A stretch of DNA of 32,984 nt from Nitrospirota bacterium (GTDB lineage Bacteria > Nitrospirota > Thermodesulfovibrionia > UBA6902), in the NCBI GenBank assembly GCA_016222915.1, contig JACRQA010000156.1, forward strand, positions 1-32,984. Reading direction: 5' to 3'. The notes under the pieces were generated by a model. The model did not search any database, was not told the DNA's origin, and was given only the letters and a program-made list of their open reading frames with translations. This document shows positions 6,631 to 14,629 of the stretch, in pieces. The translations under genes were made by a program, and so were the position numbers. Each line of letters starts with the position of its first letter. The stretch's first letter is position 1.

Positions 6631-7872
6631 ATGACCTTGGGAAAAAATCTCGGTATCGTTGTAGGCGGCGGACCTGCTCCAGGCATAAACGGTGTAATAA
6701 GCGCCGCGACTGTGGAAGCCCATAACCGGGGCATAAATGTCATAGGCATCCTGGACGGTTTCAAATGGCTCTTCCGGGGAGACGCGGGCAAGGTCATCAA
6801 GCTTGACCATAAAAACGCCTGGCCCGTGCACAGCAAGGGCGGCTCCATCCTGAGGATATCGAGAGACTTTCCTGATAATCCTGAAGAGAGTTTCCAGGCC
6901 ATGATAAAGACATTAAAGAAACTGCAGATCCACTACCTCATTACCATCGGCGGTGACGGGACGTCCTTTGTTGCAAGAGAGATAGAGAAGAGAACGGACG
7001 GGGCCATCTCCGTTGCCCATGTGCCGAAGACCATTGATAATGATCTCCCTTTGCCCGGTGGCGCGCCGACCTTCGGTTATGAGACCGCCAGGCACTGGGG
7101 CACAAAAATCGTCAGAAATATTATCGAAGATGCCCGAACGACGGGCCGGTGGTATTTTATTACGACCATGGGAAGGAATGCGGGGCATCTCGCCCTTGGC
7201 ATAGGGAAGGCGGCAGGAGCAACGATAACCGTTATCCCGGAAGAATTCAGGGAGGCGAAGCTCAAATTCTCCAAGGTGGCGGACATTCTTGAAAGCACGA
7301 TCATCAAGCGGCTCTCACAGGGATATGCTTACGGCGTCGCAATACTGGCGGAGGGGGTCGCCAGCAAGATAGATATCAAGGAATTATCTCAATACGAGCT
7401 TCCCGAAAGTGACGAAAGAGGGGCCTTGAGACTCTCGGAAATTCAGCTCGGCAGAATTCTCCAGCGCTTTGCAAATAAAGAATTTGAAAAGCGCAAGGTA
7501 AAAATCAAGATCGTGCATAAGACCATAGGATATGAATTAAGGGCCGCTGATCCCATTCCTTTTGACGCGGAATATACAAGAAACCTCGGGTACAGCGCGG
7601 TCAAGTTCCTTATGGAAGGCGGATCAGGCGCGCTGATATCTTTTTATGACGGCAAGGTAAAGCCCATCCCTTTAAAGGACATCATCGATCCTGTCACGAA
7701 AAAGACAAGAGTCAGATTTGTAAATACCAAAGCAGACCCATACATCGTCGGCAGGCAGTACATGATAAGGCTGGAAAAGGAAGACCTCTCTCCCCCGACC
7801 ATTGAAAAGATAGCAAAGGCGGGACGATATACCCCGGATGAGATCAGGAAGAGATTTTCCTATCTGGTGTAA
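6631..7872 (+). CDS. 6-phosphofructokinase, ATP-type by active-site residues
   Basis: This phosphofructokinase A-fold protein (413 aa) carries the phosphate-binding loop GGGPAPGING, the nucleotide loop IGGDGTSF, the catalytic PKTIDND and the MGRNAGHLAL segment. It phosphorylates fructose 6-phosphate in glycolysis. Residue 104 (E. coli numbering) is Gly in GGDGT, which goes with ATP use, whereas residue 124 is Lys in PKTIDND, as in PPi enzymes and in the ATP enzymes of trypanosomatids. I infer ATP as donor. I chose the ATG at 6631, preceded by CGGAGGA, because the ORF-track start at 6574 adds a non-conserved stretch made from the leader dyads. It is convergent with a second, PPi-type enzyme. 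Confidence 0.9.
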   Translation: MTLGKNLGIVVGGGPAPGINGVISAATVEAHNRGINVIGILDGFKWLFRGDAGKVIKLDHKNAWPVHSKGGSILRISRDFPDNPEESFQAMIKTLKKLQIHYLITIGGDGTSFVAREIEKRTDGAISVAHVPKTIDNDLPLPGGAPTFGYETARHWGTKIVRNIIEDARTTGRWYFITTMGRNAGHLALGIGKAAGATITVIPEEFREAKLKFSKVADILESTIIKRLSQGYAYGVAILAEGVASKIDIKELSQYELPESDERGALRLSEIQLGRILQRFANKEFEKRKVKIKIVHKTIGYELRAADPIPFDAEYTRNLGYSAVKFLMEGGSGALISFYDGKVKPIPLKDIIDPVTKKTRVRFVNTKADPYIVGRQYMIRLEKEDLSPPTIEKIAKAGRYTPDEIRKRFSYLV

Positions 7873-7877
7873 CTAAA

Positions 7878-7993
7878 AGAGTTCTAAGAGTTAAAAGAGT
7901 TTTAGGGGTTAAAGGAGTTAAAGACACTCACTCCATAACTCTGTAAACTCCTGGAACTCTTTAAACCCTTTAGACCCTTTAAACTGTTTTAGT
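7878..7993. repeat. Inverted array of degenerate 9-bp repeats between convergent phosphofructokinase genes
   Basis: The left half has five 9-base units (AGAGTTCTA, AGAGTTAAA, AGAGTTTTA, GGGGTTAAA, GGAGTTAAA; 7878-7922). The right half, about 7936-7993, has about six units of the complementary type (CTGTAAACT, CCTGGAACT, CTTTAAACC, CTTTAGACC, CTTTAAACT, GTTTTAGTT). The two halves can fold into a long imperfect hairpin filling the 125-base gap. It may serve as a two-way terminator. Confidence 0.7.
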
Positions 7994-7997
7994 TAAG

Positions 7998-9206
7998 TTA
8001 CATCGACCGTTCGGTCCTGTGCTCTTCAATAAGTTCAGCCTTAAATTCAACCGGCTTACGTCCGAAGCAGGTGCCCAGGCTTTCAAAAAGGGCAAGCTCT
8101 CTGATGTCCACTTCCCTTCGCTTTATGGCCTCTGCCGTCGGCATATACAAAATCTTATGCCCCTCGACTCCGGTCACGGTTTTACCGGTTTTACCCTCAC
8201 GCAGGAGGACCACGGCGGCGGCCCCTGTCTTATAACCGAAGTTAACGTCATATGCTGATGAATGCCCGGAGCGTACCAGATGCCCGGGTGTAACTTCTCT
8301 GACCTCAGGGATGACGTAAATACCAGGGACATACATTCCGGTCCTCTTCATAAACGCCTGAACATCAGGATCAGCCTTTAATCTTTTTTCCAATTGCTGC
8401 CGGATATACTTCCCGGCGCCGGCAAGTTTTTTATGGCCGAAGGCATCAACCCCCGCGGATTCGTCATATAGCATTTCACCGCTTGAGGTCTTCAGGCCTT
8501 CCGCTACAACGATTATATAAGTGCCAGCCCGCACATCGCTTCTCTCTATTCTTGCAAAGTAAGTGGTCTTCATGTGTTCGTAAAGTATGTCAAAGTCAAC
8601 AGGCACCTCAGGGATAAGGATAGCGTCAGCCTCAGCCCCGATGCCTCCGCGAAATGCCGTGTGGCCGACATATCTGCCGAAAACCTCGATCACGAGGATA
8701 CGATTGTGACTTAATCCAGTAGTCTTAAGGTCTCTCGCAAACACCGATATCCTGTTGATGGCGGAATCGCCGCCTACGCTGTAAGGCTGGAGGTCAAGGT
8801 CCATTGTCTTGGGGACGTGGACACAGGGAATGCCCTGAGAGGTCAGATCAACAACAACGCTCCCGGTATCATCTCCGCCGCTTATTATAAGACCGTCTAT
8901 GTTAAATTTCTTGAGCCCTTTCTTTATCCGCTCATATTTTTCAGGGTCCGCTATCTTGCTGATTTTTACCCTGGAATGACCGGCCTCAGACCCTGCAAGA
9001 GAGGCCTCAATCTTGCTCACTCTCTCAGCGTTAAGTACCACTACGCTTTCAAGATCAACAAGGTTATAAAGACCCGCATATCCATTGGGGATCACAACAG
9101 TTTCTATTCCAAGCGCATATGCCTTGCGCGCTATGCCTTTGATAACGGCGTTAAGCCCTCCGCAGTCGCCACCGCTTGTAATGACTCCTATTCTCTTGAT
9201 CTCCAT
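7998..9206 (-). CDS. Phosphofructokinase family protein, PPi-type by active-site residues
   Basis: The 402-residue protein has the phosphofructokinase signature: ITSGGDCGGLNAVI, ISGGDDTGSVV, VPKTMDLDL and EVFGRYVGHTAF. Residue 104 is Asp (GGDDT) and residue 124 is Lys (PKT), the pair that marks pyrophosphate-dependent enzymes, which run reversibly between glycolysis and gluconeogenesis. The catalytic TIDND is changed to TMDLD but keeps both Asp residues. The ORF track extends to 9521; I place the start at 9206 because AAGGAGG lies 8 bases before this ATG and the upstream 105 residues are unlike the family and hydrophobic. It is convergent with the ATP-type gene and divergent from vapB. Confidence 0.88.
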   Translation of the reverse strand: MEIKRIGVITSGGDCGGLNAVIKGIARKAYALGIETVVIPNGYAGLYNLVDLESVVVLNAERVSKIEASLAGSEAGHSRVKISKIADPEKYERIKKGLKKFNIDGLIISGGDDTGSVVVDLTSQGIPCVHVPKTMDLDLQPYSVGGDSAINRISVFARDLKTTGLSHNRILVIEVFGRYVGHTAFRGGIGAEADAILIPEVPVDFDILYEHMKTTYFARIERSDVRAGTYIIVVAEGLKTSSGEMLYDESAGVDAFGHKKLAGAGKYIRQQLEKRLKADPDVQAFMKRTGMYVPGIYVIPEVREVTPGHLVRSGHSSAYDVNFGYKTGAAAVVLLREGKTGKTVTGVEGHKILYMPTAEAIKRREVDIRELALFESLGTCFGRKPVEFKAELIEEHRTERSM

Positions 9207-9319
9207 AAGATAGTCCTCCTTATAATGAATTCTCTTGGGATAATTAACAGTAAGACACGGTAATATTAACACATTATCTTTAAGGCTGCCATAGTTTTTT
9301 GTCCTCAAGAATAGTTCTG

Positions 9320-9351
9320 TTGAATGGCAGCGCAACATTATGTAATAATGT
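9320..9351 (+). promoter_or_regulatory. Promoter and palindromic operator of the vapB-vapC locus
   Basis: TTGAAT and AATAAT are spaced by 18 bases, and the -10 region is covered by a perfect dyad ACATTAT-GTA-ATAATGT (9335-9351), 31 bases before the vapB start. VapB antitoxins normally repress their own operon through such sites overlapping the promoter, so this is the likely operator. Confidence 0.5.
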
Positions 9352-9381
9352 GTGTAAACCAATGGGTAACAGGAGGTAATA

Positions 9382-9585
9382 GTGCCAACCAATCTTGCCA
9401 TAGATGAAAATCTTTTAAAGACAGCCCAAAAGGTGGGTGGCCATAAAACCAAGAAGAGCGCGGTCAATGAGACCTTGAAGGAATACATCGTGAGAAGAAA
9501 GCGTAGGGGCATTTTATCCATGTTTGGGAAAGTAGAAATTGAGCCGTCTTATGATTATAAGAAAGAGAGAAAGTCGGTCAGGTGA
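9382..9585 (+). CDS. vapB: VapB-type antitoxin
   Basis: The 67-residue protein matches short VapB antitoxins with a ribbon-helix-helix-like N-terminus: MPTNLAIDENLLKTAQKVGGHKTKKSAVNETLKEYIVRRKR, followed by a flexible toxin-binding tail ILSMFGKVEIEPSYDYKKERK that resembles the usual (D/N)WDxDYDYK ending. It starts with GTG, supported by AGGAGG 7 bases upstream. Its stop overlaps the GTG start of vapC (GTGA), the normal coupling of such pairs. The partner vapC is broken, so this antitoxin appears to be an orphan kept after loss of toxin activity. It could still act as a repressor. Confidence 0.85.
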   Translation: MPTNLAIDENLLKTAQKVGGHKTKKSAVNETLKEYIVRRKRRGILSMFGKVEIEPSYDYKKERKSVR

Positions 9586-9988
9586 AAATTCTGCTCTACA
9601 CTTCTGTTTGGTCTCTTGCCTCAGGAGACGGTCCGGCACAGTTAACGTTGAGGCTGTTGTTCTTAAGACGCTGATAGAGCAGGGAGACGATAGCTGGCTT
9701 CTTGGCATAATACTTCAGGAAATCCTTCAGGGGATAAAACAACCGAAAGATTTTCAAATGCTTAAGAAATATTTCGATTCATTCCCTATCATCAATCCGG
9801 ACAGGGCGGAATATATTAAAGCGGCGGAACTAAAGAATCATCTTATTAAAAAGGGCAAGCAGGCAAGTACGGTTGATGTCCTCATTGCGTCATCCGCGAT
9901 TTCGCATAACTGCCATCTTTTTACAACTGATGAAGATTTTTTGCATATAGCGGAGCATTCTAAATTAAAACTGTTTAACATCCATTAG
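9582..9988 (+). pseudogene. vapC: vapC remnant (PIN-domain toxin), frameshift and lost catalytic Asp
   Basis: From the GTG at 9582 the frame reads VKILLYTSVWSLA and then runs into a stop. One base later the frame that continues the family sequence reads LRRRSGTVNVEAVVLKTLIEQGDDSWLLGIILQEILQG and on to TVDVLIASSAI and FTTDEDFLHIA. Intact VapC would read DTSVWSLALRRR, so one C near 9620 has been deleted. The first catalytic Asp (DTSVW) is Tyr here (YTSVW); the later acidic residues (ILQE, TVD, TTDED) remain. PIN-domain RNases need this first Asp for metal binding. Two independent lesions make inactivity likely. The ORF-track entry 9539-9988 is the shifted body with an unrelated start. Confidence 0.85.
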
Positions 9989-9997
9989 GAGAAAAAG

Positions 9998-10270
9998 ATG
10001 AAGTTGAGTAAAGAAGAAAAATCATTGCTTGATTCAGTTGAGAAAGGCGAGTGGAAGTCTGTGCAGGGAGTAAAGGGGAGAATTAAAAAATATCGGGAGT
10101 ATGCCAAAGCTACCTTTCGTAAGGACAAGAGAGTAAATATCAGAATGTCCCAGAAGGACGTGGCTAATATCCAGAAGAAGGCAATTGAAGAAGGACTTCC
10201 ATATCAGACCCTGATATCGAGTGTGCTTCATAAGTTCTTAGCTGGACGACTAATTGAGCGGAAGTCTTAA
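9998..10270 (+). CDS. CopG-type antitoxin of a type II toxin-antitoxin system, without toxin
   Basis: The 90-residue sequence fits the CopG_antitoxin family: MKLSKEEKSLLDSVEKGEWKSV, KKYREYAKATFRKDKRVNIRMSQKDV, then IQKKAIEEGLPYQTLISSVLHKF. The C-terminal part (RVNIRMS, then two helices) is a ribbon-helix-helix DNA-binding unit, in which the MxxxD(V/L)xxIQKKA pattern is typical. Such genes usually follow a RelE/BrnT-like toxin gene; here the upstream gene is the vapC remnant and downstream is rsgA, so no partner toxin is seen. AGGAG precedes the ATG by 6 bases. It may be a stranded antitoxin or may have joined the vap promoter. Confidence 0.8.
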   Translation: MKLSKEEKSLLDSVEKGEWKSVQGVKGRIKKYREYAKATFRKDKRVNIRMSQKDVANIQKKAIEEGLPYQTLISSVLHKFLAGRLIERKS

Positions 10271-10306
10271 ATCGGGGTATACCAACCAGTCGGTGCAAAA
10301 AAAGAC

Positions 10307-11365
10307 ATGGAATTGACAGATCTTGGCTTTAACTCATGGTTTCAGGACTTCGCAACAGAACTGCATCAACCGGAGCACCAAATTGCCCGGGTTACAGCGG
10401 TTGATCGGGGCGGCGGCCTTATTCGAAATGAAAATGGTGAGGTGCCTTCCGAGTTAGCAGGGAAGCTACGGTTCTCAACTCATGCATCAGCTGACTTGCC
10501 TTGCGTCGGGGATTGGGTATTTGTGCAATATCACAATGCCGGCGCGTTAGCGATTATACATGGGGTTTTTTCGCGCAAGACATTCCTGCGTCGTAAGTGC
10601 GCCGGTAAAACTGTGGACTTTCAGATGATTGCGGCAAACATCGACATTGCCTTCATTGTCCAATCATGTCATTACGATTTTAATCTGCGTAGATTCGAAC
10701 GTTACCTTGTGATGGCCAATGAAGGTCATATTGAGCCGATCCTTGTGCTGACCAAGACGGATTTGATCACCAATGATGAGTTGGACCGGAAAGTTAAAGC
10801 AATCAGGGAATCGGGCATCACCACCAAAATTCTCACTCTCAGCAATACCACCGGGGCCGGGCTCGATGACCTTCGTCAATTCCTGGTGTCCGGAAAGACA
10901 TACTGCCTGCTTGGGTCATCCGGTGTTGGTAAGACAACGATTATTAACCGCCTCATCGGTCGGAATGAATTCGAAACAAAGGCAGTCAGCGGGACCGGAG
11001 AGGGCATACACACAACTGCGCGACGCCAACTTATTCTTCTTGATAACGGTGCAATGTTTATCGACACGCCTGGAATGAGAGAGTTAGGCGTCTTGGCTTC
11101 CAGCGATGCCATTGAAGATAGTTTTAATGACATTCATACGATGGTCGCTAATTGTAAATATACCAATTGCAGCCATATCCGGGAGAAAGGCTGTTCAGTT
11201 CTTGAGGCAGTTAAAAACGGGAGCTTGAGCGAAGACCGCTATAAAAGCTATCTCAAGTTAAAAAAAGAATCCGAGTTTCATGAACTATCCTACGTGGAGA
11301 AGCGCAAGAAGGATAAGGCCTTCGGGAAATTCATCAAATCGGCAAAGGCGCAACTAAAAAAATGA
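10307..11365 (+). CDS. rsgA: Ribosome small subunit-dependent GTPase A
   Basis: RsgA helps the last steps of 30S subunit maturation and is a circularly permuted GTPase. The 352-residue protein shows the permuted motif order: an N-terminal OB-fold (about 20-100), then G4 LTKTD, then G1 [17 protein letters not shown]2 near THTTAR, and G3 [10 protein letters not shown]-terminal zinc knuckle is [14 protein letters not shown], followed by a lysine-rich tail. The segment [28 protein letters not shown] is also typical. The ribosome binding site is poor. The gene stands on the plus strand after the antitoxin and is followed 22 bases later by a YbjQ gene. Confidence 0.93.
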   Translation: MELTDLGFNSWFQDFATELHQPEHQIARVTAVDRGGGLIRNENGEVPSELAGKLRFSTHASADLPCVGDWVFVQYHNAGALAIIHGVFSRKTFLRRKCAGKTVDFQMIAANIDIAFIVQSCHYDFNLRRFERYLVMANEGHIEPILVLTKTDLITNDELDRKVKAIRESGITTKILTLSNTTGAGLDDLRQFLVSGKTYCLLGSSGVGKTTIINRLIGRNEFETKAVSGTGEGIHTTARRQLILLDNGAMFIDTPGMRELGVLASSDAIEDSFNDIHTMVANCKYTNCSHIREKGCSVLEAVKNGSLSEDRYKSYLKLKKESEFHELSYVEKRKKDKAFGKFIKSAKAQLKK

Positions 11366-11387
11366 ACGATACCCAATAGGAGGAATC

Positions 11388-11708
11388 ATGCAATTAACAA
11401 CAACCCCAAGTATTGACGGTAAGCGCATCACCAAATACTGTGGTGTCATTGCCGGTGAGGCAATTCTCGGCGCAAATTTGTTCAAGGACCTCTTTGCCGG
11501 AATCCGCGACCTGGTTGGCGGGCGTTCCGCAACCTACGAGAAAGAGCTTCAACATGCGCGGGAAATCGCACTTCAGGAACTTCAGGAGCGCGCCCAGGCC
11601 CTGGGAGCAAATGCAGTGGTCGGCATCGACCTTGATTATGAGGTGCTCGGCCAGGGCAACGGCATGCTGATGGTCTCCGCGAGCGGGACTGCGGTATTTG
11701 TTGAGTAA
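11388..11708 (+). CDS. YbjQ/UPF0145 family protein (heavy-metal-binding-like fold)
   Basis: The 106-residue protein fits the YbjQ (UPF0145) family: [70 protein letters not shown], and a final [11 protein letters not shown] strand. The family forms small pentameric alpha/beta rings; the biochemical role is not established. The start is well supported (AGGAGGAATC before ATG). It lies just after rsgA on the same strand. No membrane segment is seen. Confidence 0.88.
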   Translation: MQLTTTPSIDGKRITKYCGVIAGEAILGANLFKDLFAGIRDLVGGRSATYEKELQHAREIALQELQERAQALGANAVVGIDLDYEVLGQGNGMLMVSASGTAVFVE

Positions 11709-11800
11709 TGGTCCGGGATAATCGGGATTAAAGAGATAATGCAATTGTGACGAAAACATAACTGCAAATAAGTTTCCCGGCAAAACCGCAAAGGAGATAA

Positions 11801-12901
11801 ATGGACGGCATTATTGAACAATTCAACCAAGTTCTTACCGAGGGCGTACAATTGAAAGCGTCTGATGTCCACCTCTGTGTCGGCTCCTCCTGGAAATACA
11901 GGATTAACGGAAACATAACCTCACTTGATATCAAACCGCTCGAAATGGGCGAATGCCAGACCATAGTAAGACATATCTTATTAACGTCCCCCAGCTTCTC
12001 TGAAGAGAATATTGATAAGGTCATCAACAGTCTCCAGGACCGGGACTGCTCCTATATGCTCCCCGGAGTTTCACGTTTCCGTGTAAATATCTGCAGGCAG
12101 AGAGGGTCTTTTTCAGTTGTATTGAGGGTCGTCCCCTTCTCGGTCCCGACCCCGGAATCACTGGGACTGCCGCCCGTCATCAGGGACATCGCGCTTGAAG
12201 AAAGAGGGCTTATCCTCGTAACCGGTATTACCGGCAGCGGCAAATCCACCTCACTGGCTGCGATGATCAATATCATCAACCAGATGAAACCCTGCAAGAT
12301 CGTAACTATCGAAGACCCGATTGAATATCTCCATAAGGAAATCAAAGCCTCCATCATCCAGCGGGAGGTCGGCCTTGACACAGAGAGTTTCTCAATCGCC
12401 CTGCGCGCTGCACTGCGCCAGGACCCGGATGTAATACTTGTGGGCGAGATGAGAGACACAATTACTATTGAGATAGCATTAAAGGCCGCGGAAACAGGGC
12501 ACCTCGTCTTGTCAACCGTTCACACAACCGACGCGCCCAAGACAATCCACAGGATAATCAGCGCGTTTGATCTGAGTGAACAGCAGGCGGTAAGACTCAG
12601 AATGGCTGACGCCCTTCGGGCCGTGATCTCGCAACGCCTCCTCCGCAGGAAAGACAACAATGGCAGGGTGGCGGCGGTAGAGATCATGCGCAATACCCTG
12701 ACTATCAAGGACTGCATCGAGAACCCGGAGAAGACCGATTTTATAAAGGACTATATGAAATCCGGCAGGGACCAATACGGAATGCAGACCTTTGATCAGC
12801 ATTTGATGGACCTGTTCAACCAGGATGTGATTGACCTTGAGACAGCCAAGGCCGCGGCCACGAGTGCTTCCGACTTTCAGCGCAACGTATTGTTCACGTA
12901 A
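11801..12901 (+). CDS. PilT/PilU-type type IV pilus retraction ATPase
   Basis: This 366-residue protein is a secretion-type hexameric ATPase that powers pilus retraction in the cytoplasm. It has an N-terminal PAS-like part (about 1-110, ASDVHLCVGSSWKYRING), the Walker A motif GITGSGKST, the Asp box VTIEDPIEYLH, the Walker B region VILVGEMRD and the His box HLVLSTVHTTDA, followed by QRLLRRKD near the C-terminal domain. The PilT hallmark AIRLNQLV-like region is not obvious, so PilU cannot be excluded. No other pilus genes are in the window. AAAGGAG precedes the ATG. A palindromic repeat lies 16 bases after the stop. Confidence 0.88.
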   Translation: MDGIIEQFNQVLTEGVQLKASDVHLCVGSSWKYRINGNITSLDIKPLEMGECQTIVRHILLTSPSFSEENIDKVINSLQDRDCSYMLPGVSRFRVNICRQRGSFSVVLRVVPFSVPTPESLGLPPVIRDIALEERGLILVTGITGSGKSTSLAAMINIINQMKPCKIVTIEDPIEYLHKEIKASIIQREVGLDTESFSIALRAALRQDPDVILVGEMRDTITIEIALKAAETGHLVLSTVHTTDAPKTIHRIISAFDLSEQQAVRLRMADALRAVISQRLLRRKDNNGRVAAVEIMRNTLTIKDCIENPEKTDFIKDYMKSGRDQYGMQTFDQHLMDLFNQDVIDLETAKAAATSASDFQRNVLFT

Positions 12902-12916
12902 TATATGACCACGAAG

Positions 12917-12943
12917 GTAGGGCATGGCGCGCCATGCCCCTAC
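12917..12943. repeat. GGCGCGCC-centred palindrome, intergenic copy
   Basis: Arms GTAGGGCATGGCG and CGCCATGCCCCTAC form a near-perfect palindrome (one G shorter on the left) in the 104-base gap after the pilT-like gene. It is the only clearly intergenic member of the family also found inside cbiH, cbiG and cbiET. It may also work as a terminator, though no T run follows. Confidence 0.75.
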
Positions 12944-13005
12944 ATCTCCCTCCTGTCATCCACAAATTTGATACTTCACTCCATCATAGAGTATGATTAG
13001 TAGTC

Positions 13006-14019
13006 ATGTTCAAGGCATTTAGCACAACAGGCATAGGCAGTTTGCCCCATACCGATCCGGTTGAGGCGTGTAATGTCATCCTGGAATCGGTAGATATCCC
13101 CTTCTGGCCCCAGCTTCCCCACAGGAGCTTTCGTGAGTCTATGGGGCCTCAGTATTCTGAAGGTTTTCCATTTGTCCGGATTGAGGGCGAAAACCTGCAT
13201 GTTGAACAGGCTGAGGACGCAGCATCCGCCGCATTTTATGAGGCCATTGCAGGCAGGACTGGTTTCCCGATCTCAGCGGAGTATGCAGCGGGCCTGCATG
13301 CGTTCATCGATATACTGAAACAAAAAAATAAGCGCTTTGACGCTATAAAAGGCCACATCACCGGACCTCTGACCTTTGCCCTGTCCCTTACCGATAAACA
13401 GAAACGTCCCATTTTTTTTAACGACGAGATGAGAGAGCTTTCCCTGGAACTGCTGAAAGGCAAGGCAAGCTGGCAGATAGATATATTAAAGCCATTTGCG
13501 GAAAAGGTCTTGATCTTTGTAGATGAGCCGATCCTCACAGCACTCGGGACCTCCACATATATCGGGGTCAGTAATGAAGAGGCTTCTAGGATGTTACAGG
13601 AGATAGTCAATTATATCCATGAGTGCGGAGGTCTTGCGGGTATCCATTGCTGCGGCAAGGCTGACTGGCCTCTTGTTCTTTCTTCCGGGATTGACGTGTT
13701 TAATTTCGACGCCTTTGATTACGGGGAAACTCTTGGTATGTATCCCGAAGAGATTACGTCCTTTCTAAATAATAAAGGTCATATAGCCTGGGGTATTGTT
13801 CCCACTACGGATGCGATAAAGGATGTTGATTTCCGGCTTTTAAGAGAAAGGCTCGATAACGGCCTGACCTCTCTTGAGAAGCTCGGCATCCCAGGGAAAA
13901 TGCTCAGACAGCAGGCCCTCATTACCCCTTCCTGCGGGACCGGCTCGCTGGAAGTCAAAGATGCGCTGAAGGTATTCTCACTCCTGAAGGATTTAAGAAA
14001 CAGTTATGTCAAGGGTTAG
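13006..14019 (+). CDS. Methionine synthase-like (MetE C-terminal/UROD-fold) protein
   Basis: The protein of 337 residues resembles the cobalamin-independent methionine synthase C-terminal (UROD-like TIM) superfamily: STTGIGSLPHTDP at the start, IKGHITGPLTFAL, KVLIFVDEPILTALG, GLAGIHCCGKADW and ALITPSCGTGSLE. The His and Cys of IHCCG and the Cys of PSCG correspond to the zinc ligands that bind the thiol substrate in MetE. It lacks the N-terminal half of MetE, so it could be a methyltransferase for another thiol or corrinoid. The exact substrate is unknown. It overlaps tmk by 14 bases, so the two are probably translated together. Confidence 0.75.
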   Translation: MFKAFSTTGIGSLPHTDPVEACNVILESVDIPFWPQLPHRSFRESMGPQYSEGFPFVRIEGENLHVEQAEDAASAAFYEAIAGRTGFPISAEYAAGLHAFIDILKQKNKRFDAIKGHITGPLTFALSLTDKQKRPIFFNDEMRELSLELLKGKASWQIDILKPFAEKVLIFVDEPILTALGTSTYIGVSNEEASRMLQEIVNYIHECGGLAGIHCCGKADWPLVLSSGIDVFNFDAFDYGETLGMYPEEITSFLNNKGHIAWGIVPTTDAIKDVDFRLLRERLDNGLTSLEKLGIPGKMLRQQALITPSCGTGSLEVKDALKVFSLLKDLRNSYVKG

Positions 14020-14629
14020 GGGATTCATATCCTTTGAAGGCATAGAGGGATCAGGCAAAAGCACCCAGGTAAAACTCCTCGCTGAATATCTCCGGACCAA
14101 AGGCCATACCGTCATTGAAACCGTAGAGCCCGGCGGCACAAGGATCGGCAATAAAATAAGGTCGCTGCTCCTTGATCCCGAGAACCAAATGGACCCGCTC
14201 GCTGAGCTGCTTCTTTATTATTCCGCAAGGGCGCAACATGTGCGGGAGGTAATTTATCCGGCGGTCCTGCGAAACGCCATTGTAATAACCGACCGCTTTA
14301 CCGACTCCACGGTGGCCTATCAGGGTCACGCAAGGGGAATTGATTTGTCGCTCATAGACACGTTGAATGAAATAGTGGTCCCTGACATGAGGCCCTATCT
14401 TACCTTTCTTCTTGATCTTGATGTAGAAGAAGGCCTCAGAAGAAACAAGGACGCCGGGAAGATGGACAGGTTTGAACAGGAAACAGTAGATTTTCATAAC
14501 CTGGTCAGGCAGGGCTTTCATCAGATTGCCAGAGCAGAGCCTGATCGTGTAAAAGTGGTTGATTCCTCAAAAAGCAAAGAAGAAGTCTCAAAGGAAATTA
14601 TAAGGACCATAGAGGAAGCATGGCGCTGA
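14006..14629 (+). CDS. tmk: Thymidylate kinase
   Basis: dTMP kinase makes dTDP for DNA synthesis. The 207-residue sequence has the P-loop FEGIEGSGKSTQ, the substrate segment VEPGGTRIGNKIR, the DRFTDSTVAYQG motif and LLDLDVEEGLRRNKDAGKMDRFE. The start ATGTCAAGGG lies inside the end of the upstream gene and the stop overlaps holB by 10 bases, so this is a tight operon. The tmk-holB-PSP1 order is also seen in Firmicutes (tmk, holB, yaaT), supporting the call. Confidence 0.95.
   Translation: MSRVRGFISFEGIEGSGKSTQVKLLAEYLRTKGHTVIETVEPGGTRIGNKIRSLLLDPENQMDPLAELLLYYSARAQHVREVIYPAVLRNAIVITDRFTDSTVAYQGHARGIDLSLIDTLNEIVVPDMRPYLTFLLDLDVEEGLRRNKDAGKMDRFEQETVDFHNLVRQGFHQIARAEPDRVKVVDSSKSKEEVSKEIIRTIEEAWR

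Noticed and set aside
9539-9988. The 149-aa ORF as an intact PIN-domain protein.
   Set aside because: Its first ~30 residues are the wrong frame of vapB and early vapC; the true N-terminus starts at 9582 in another frame.
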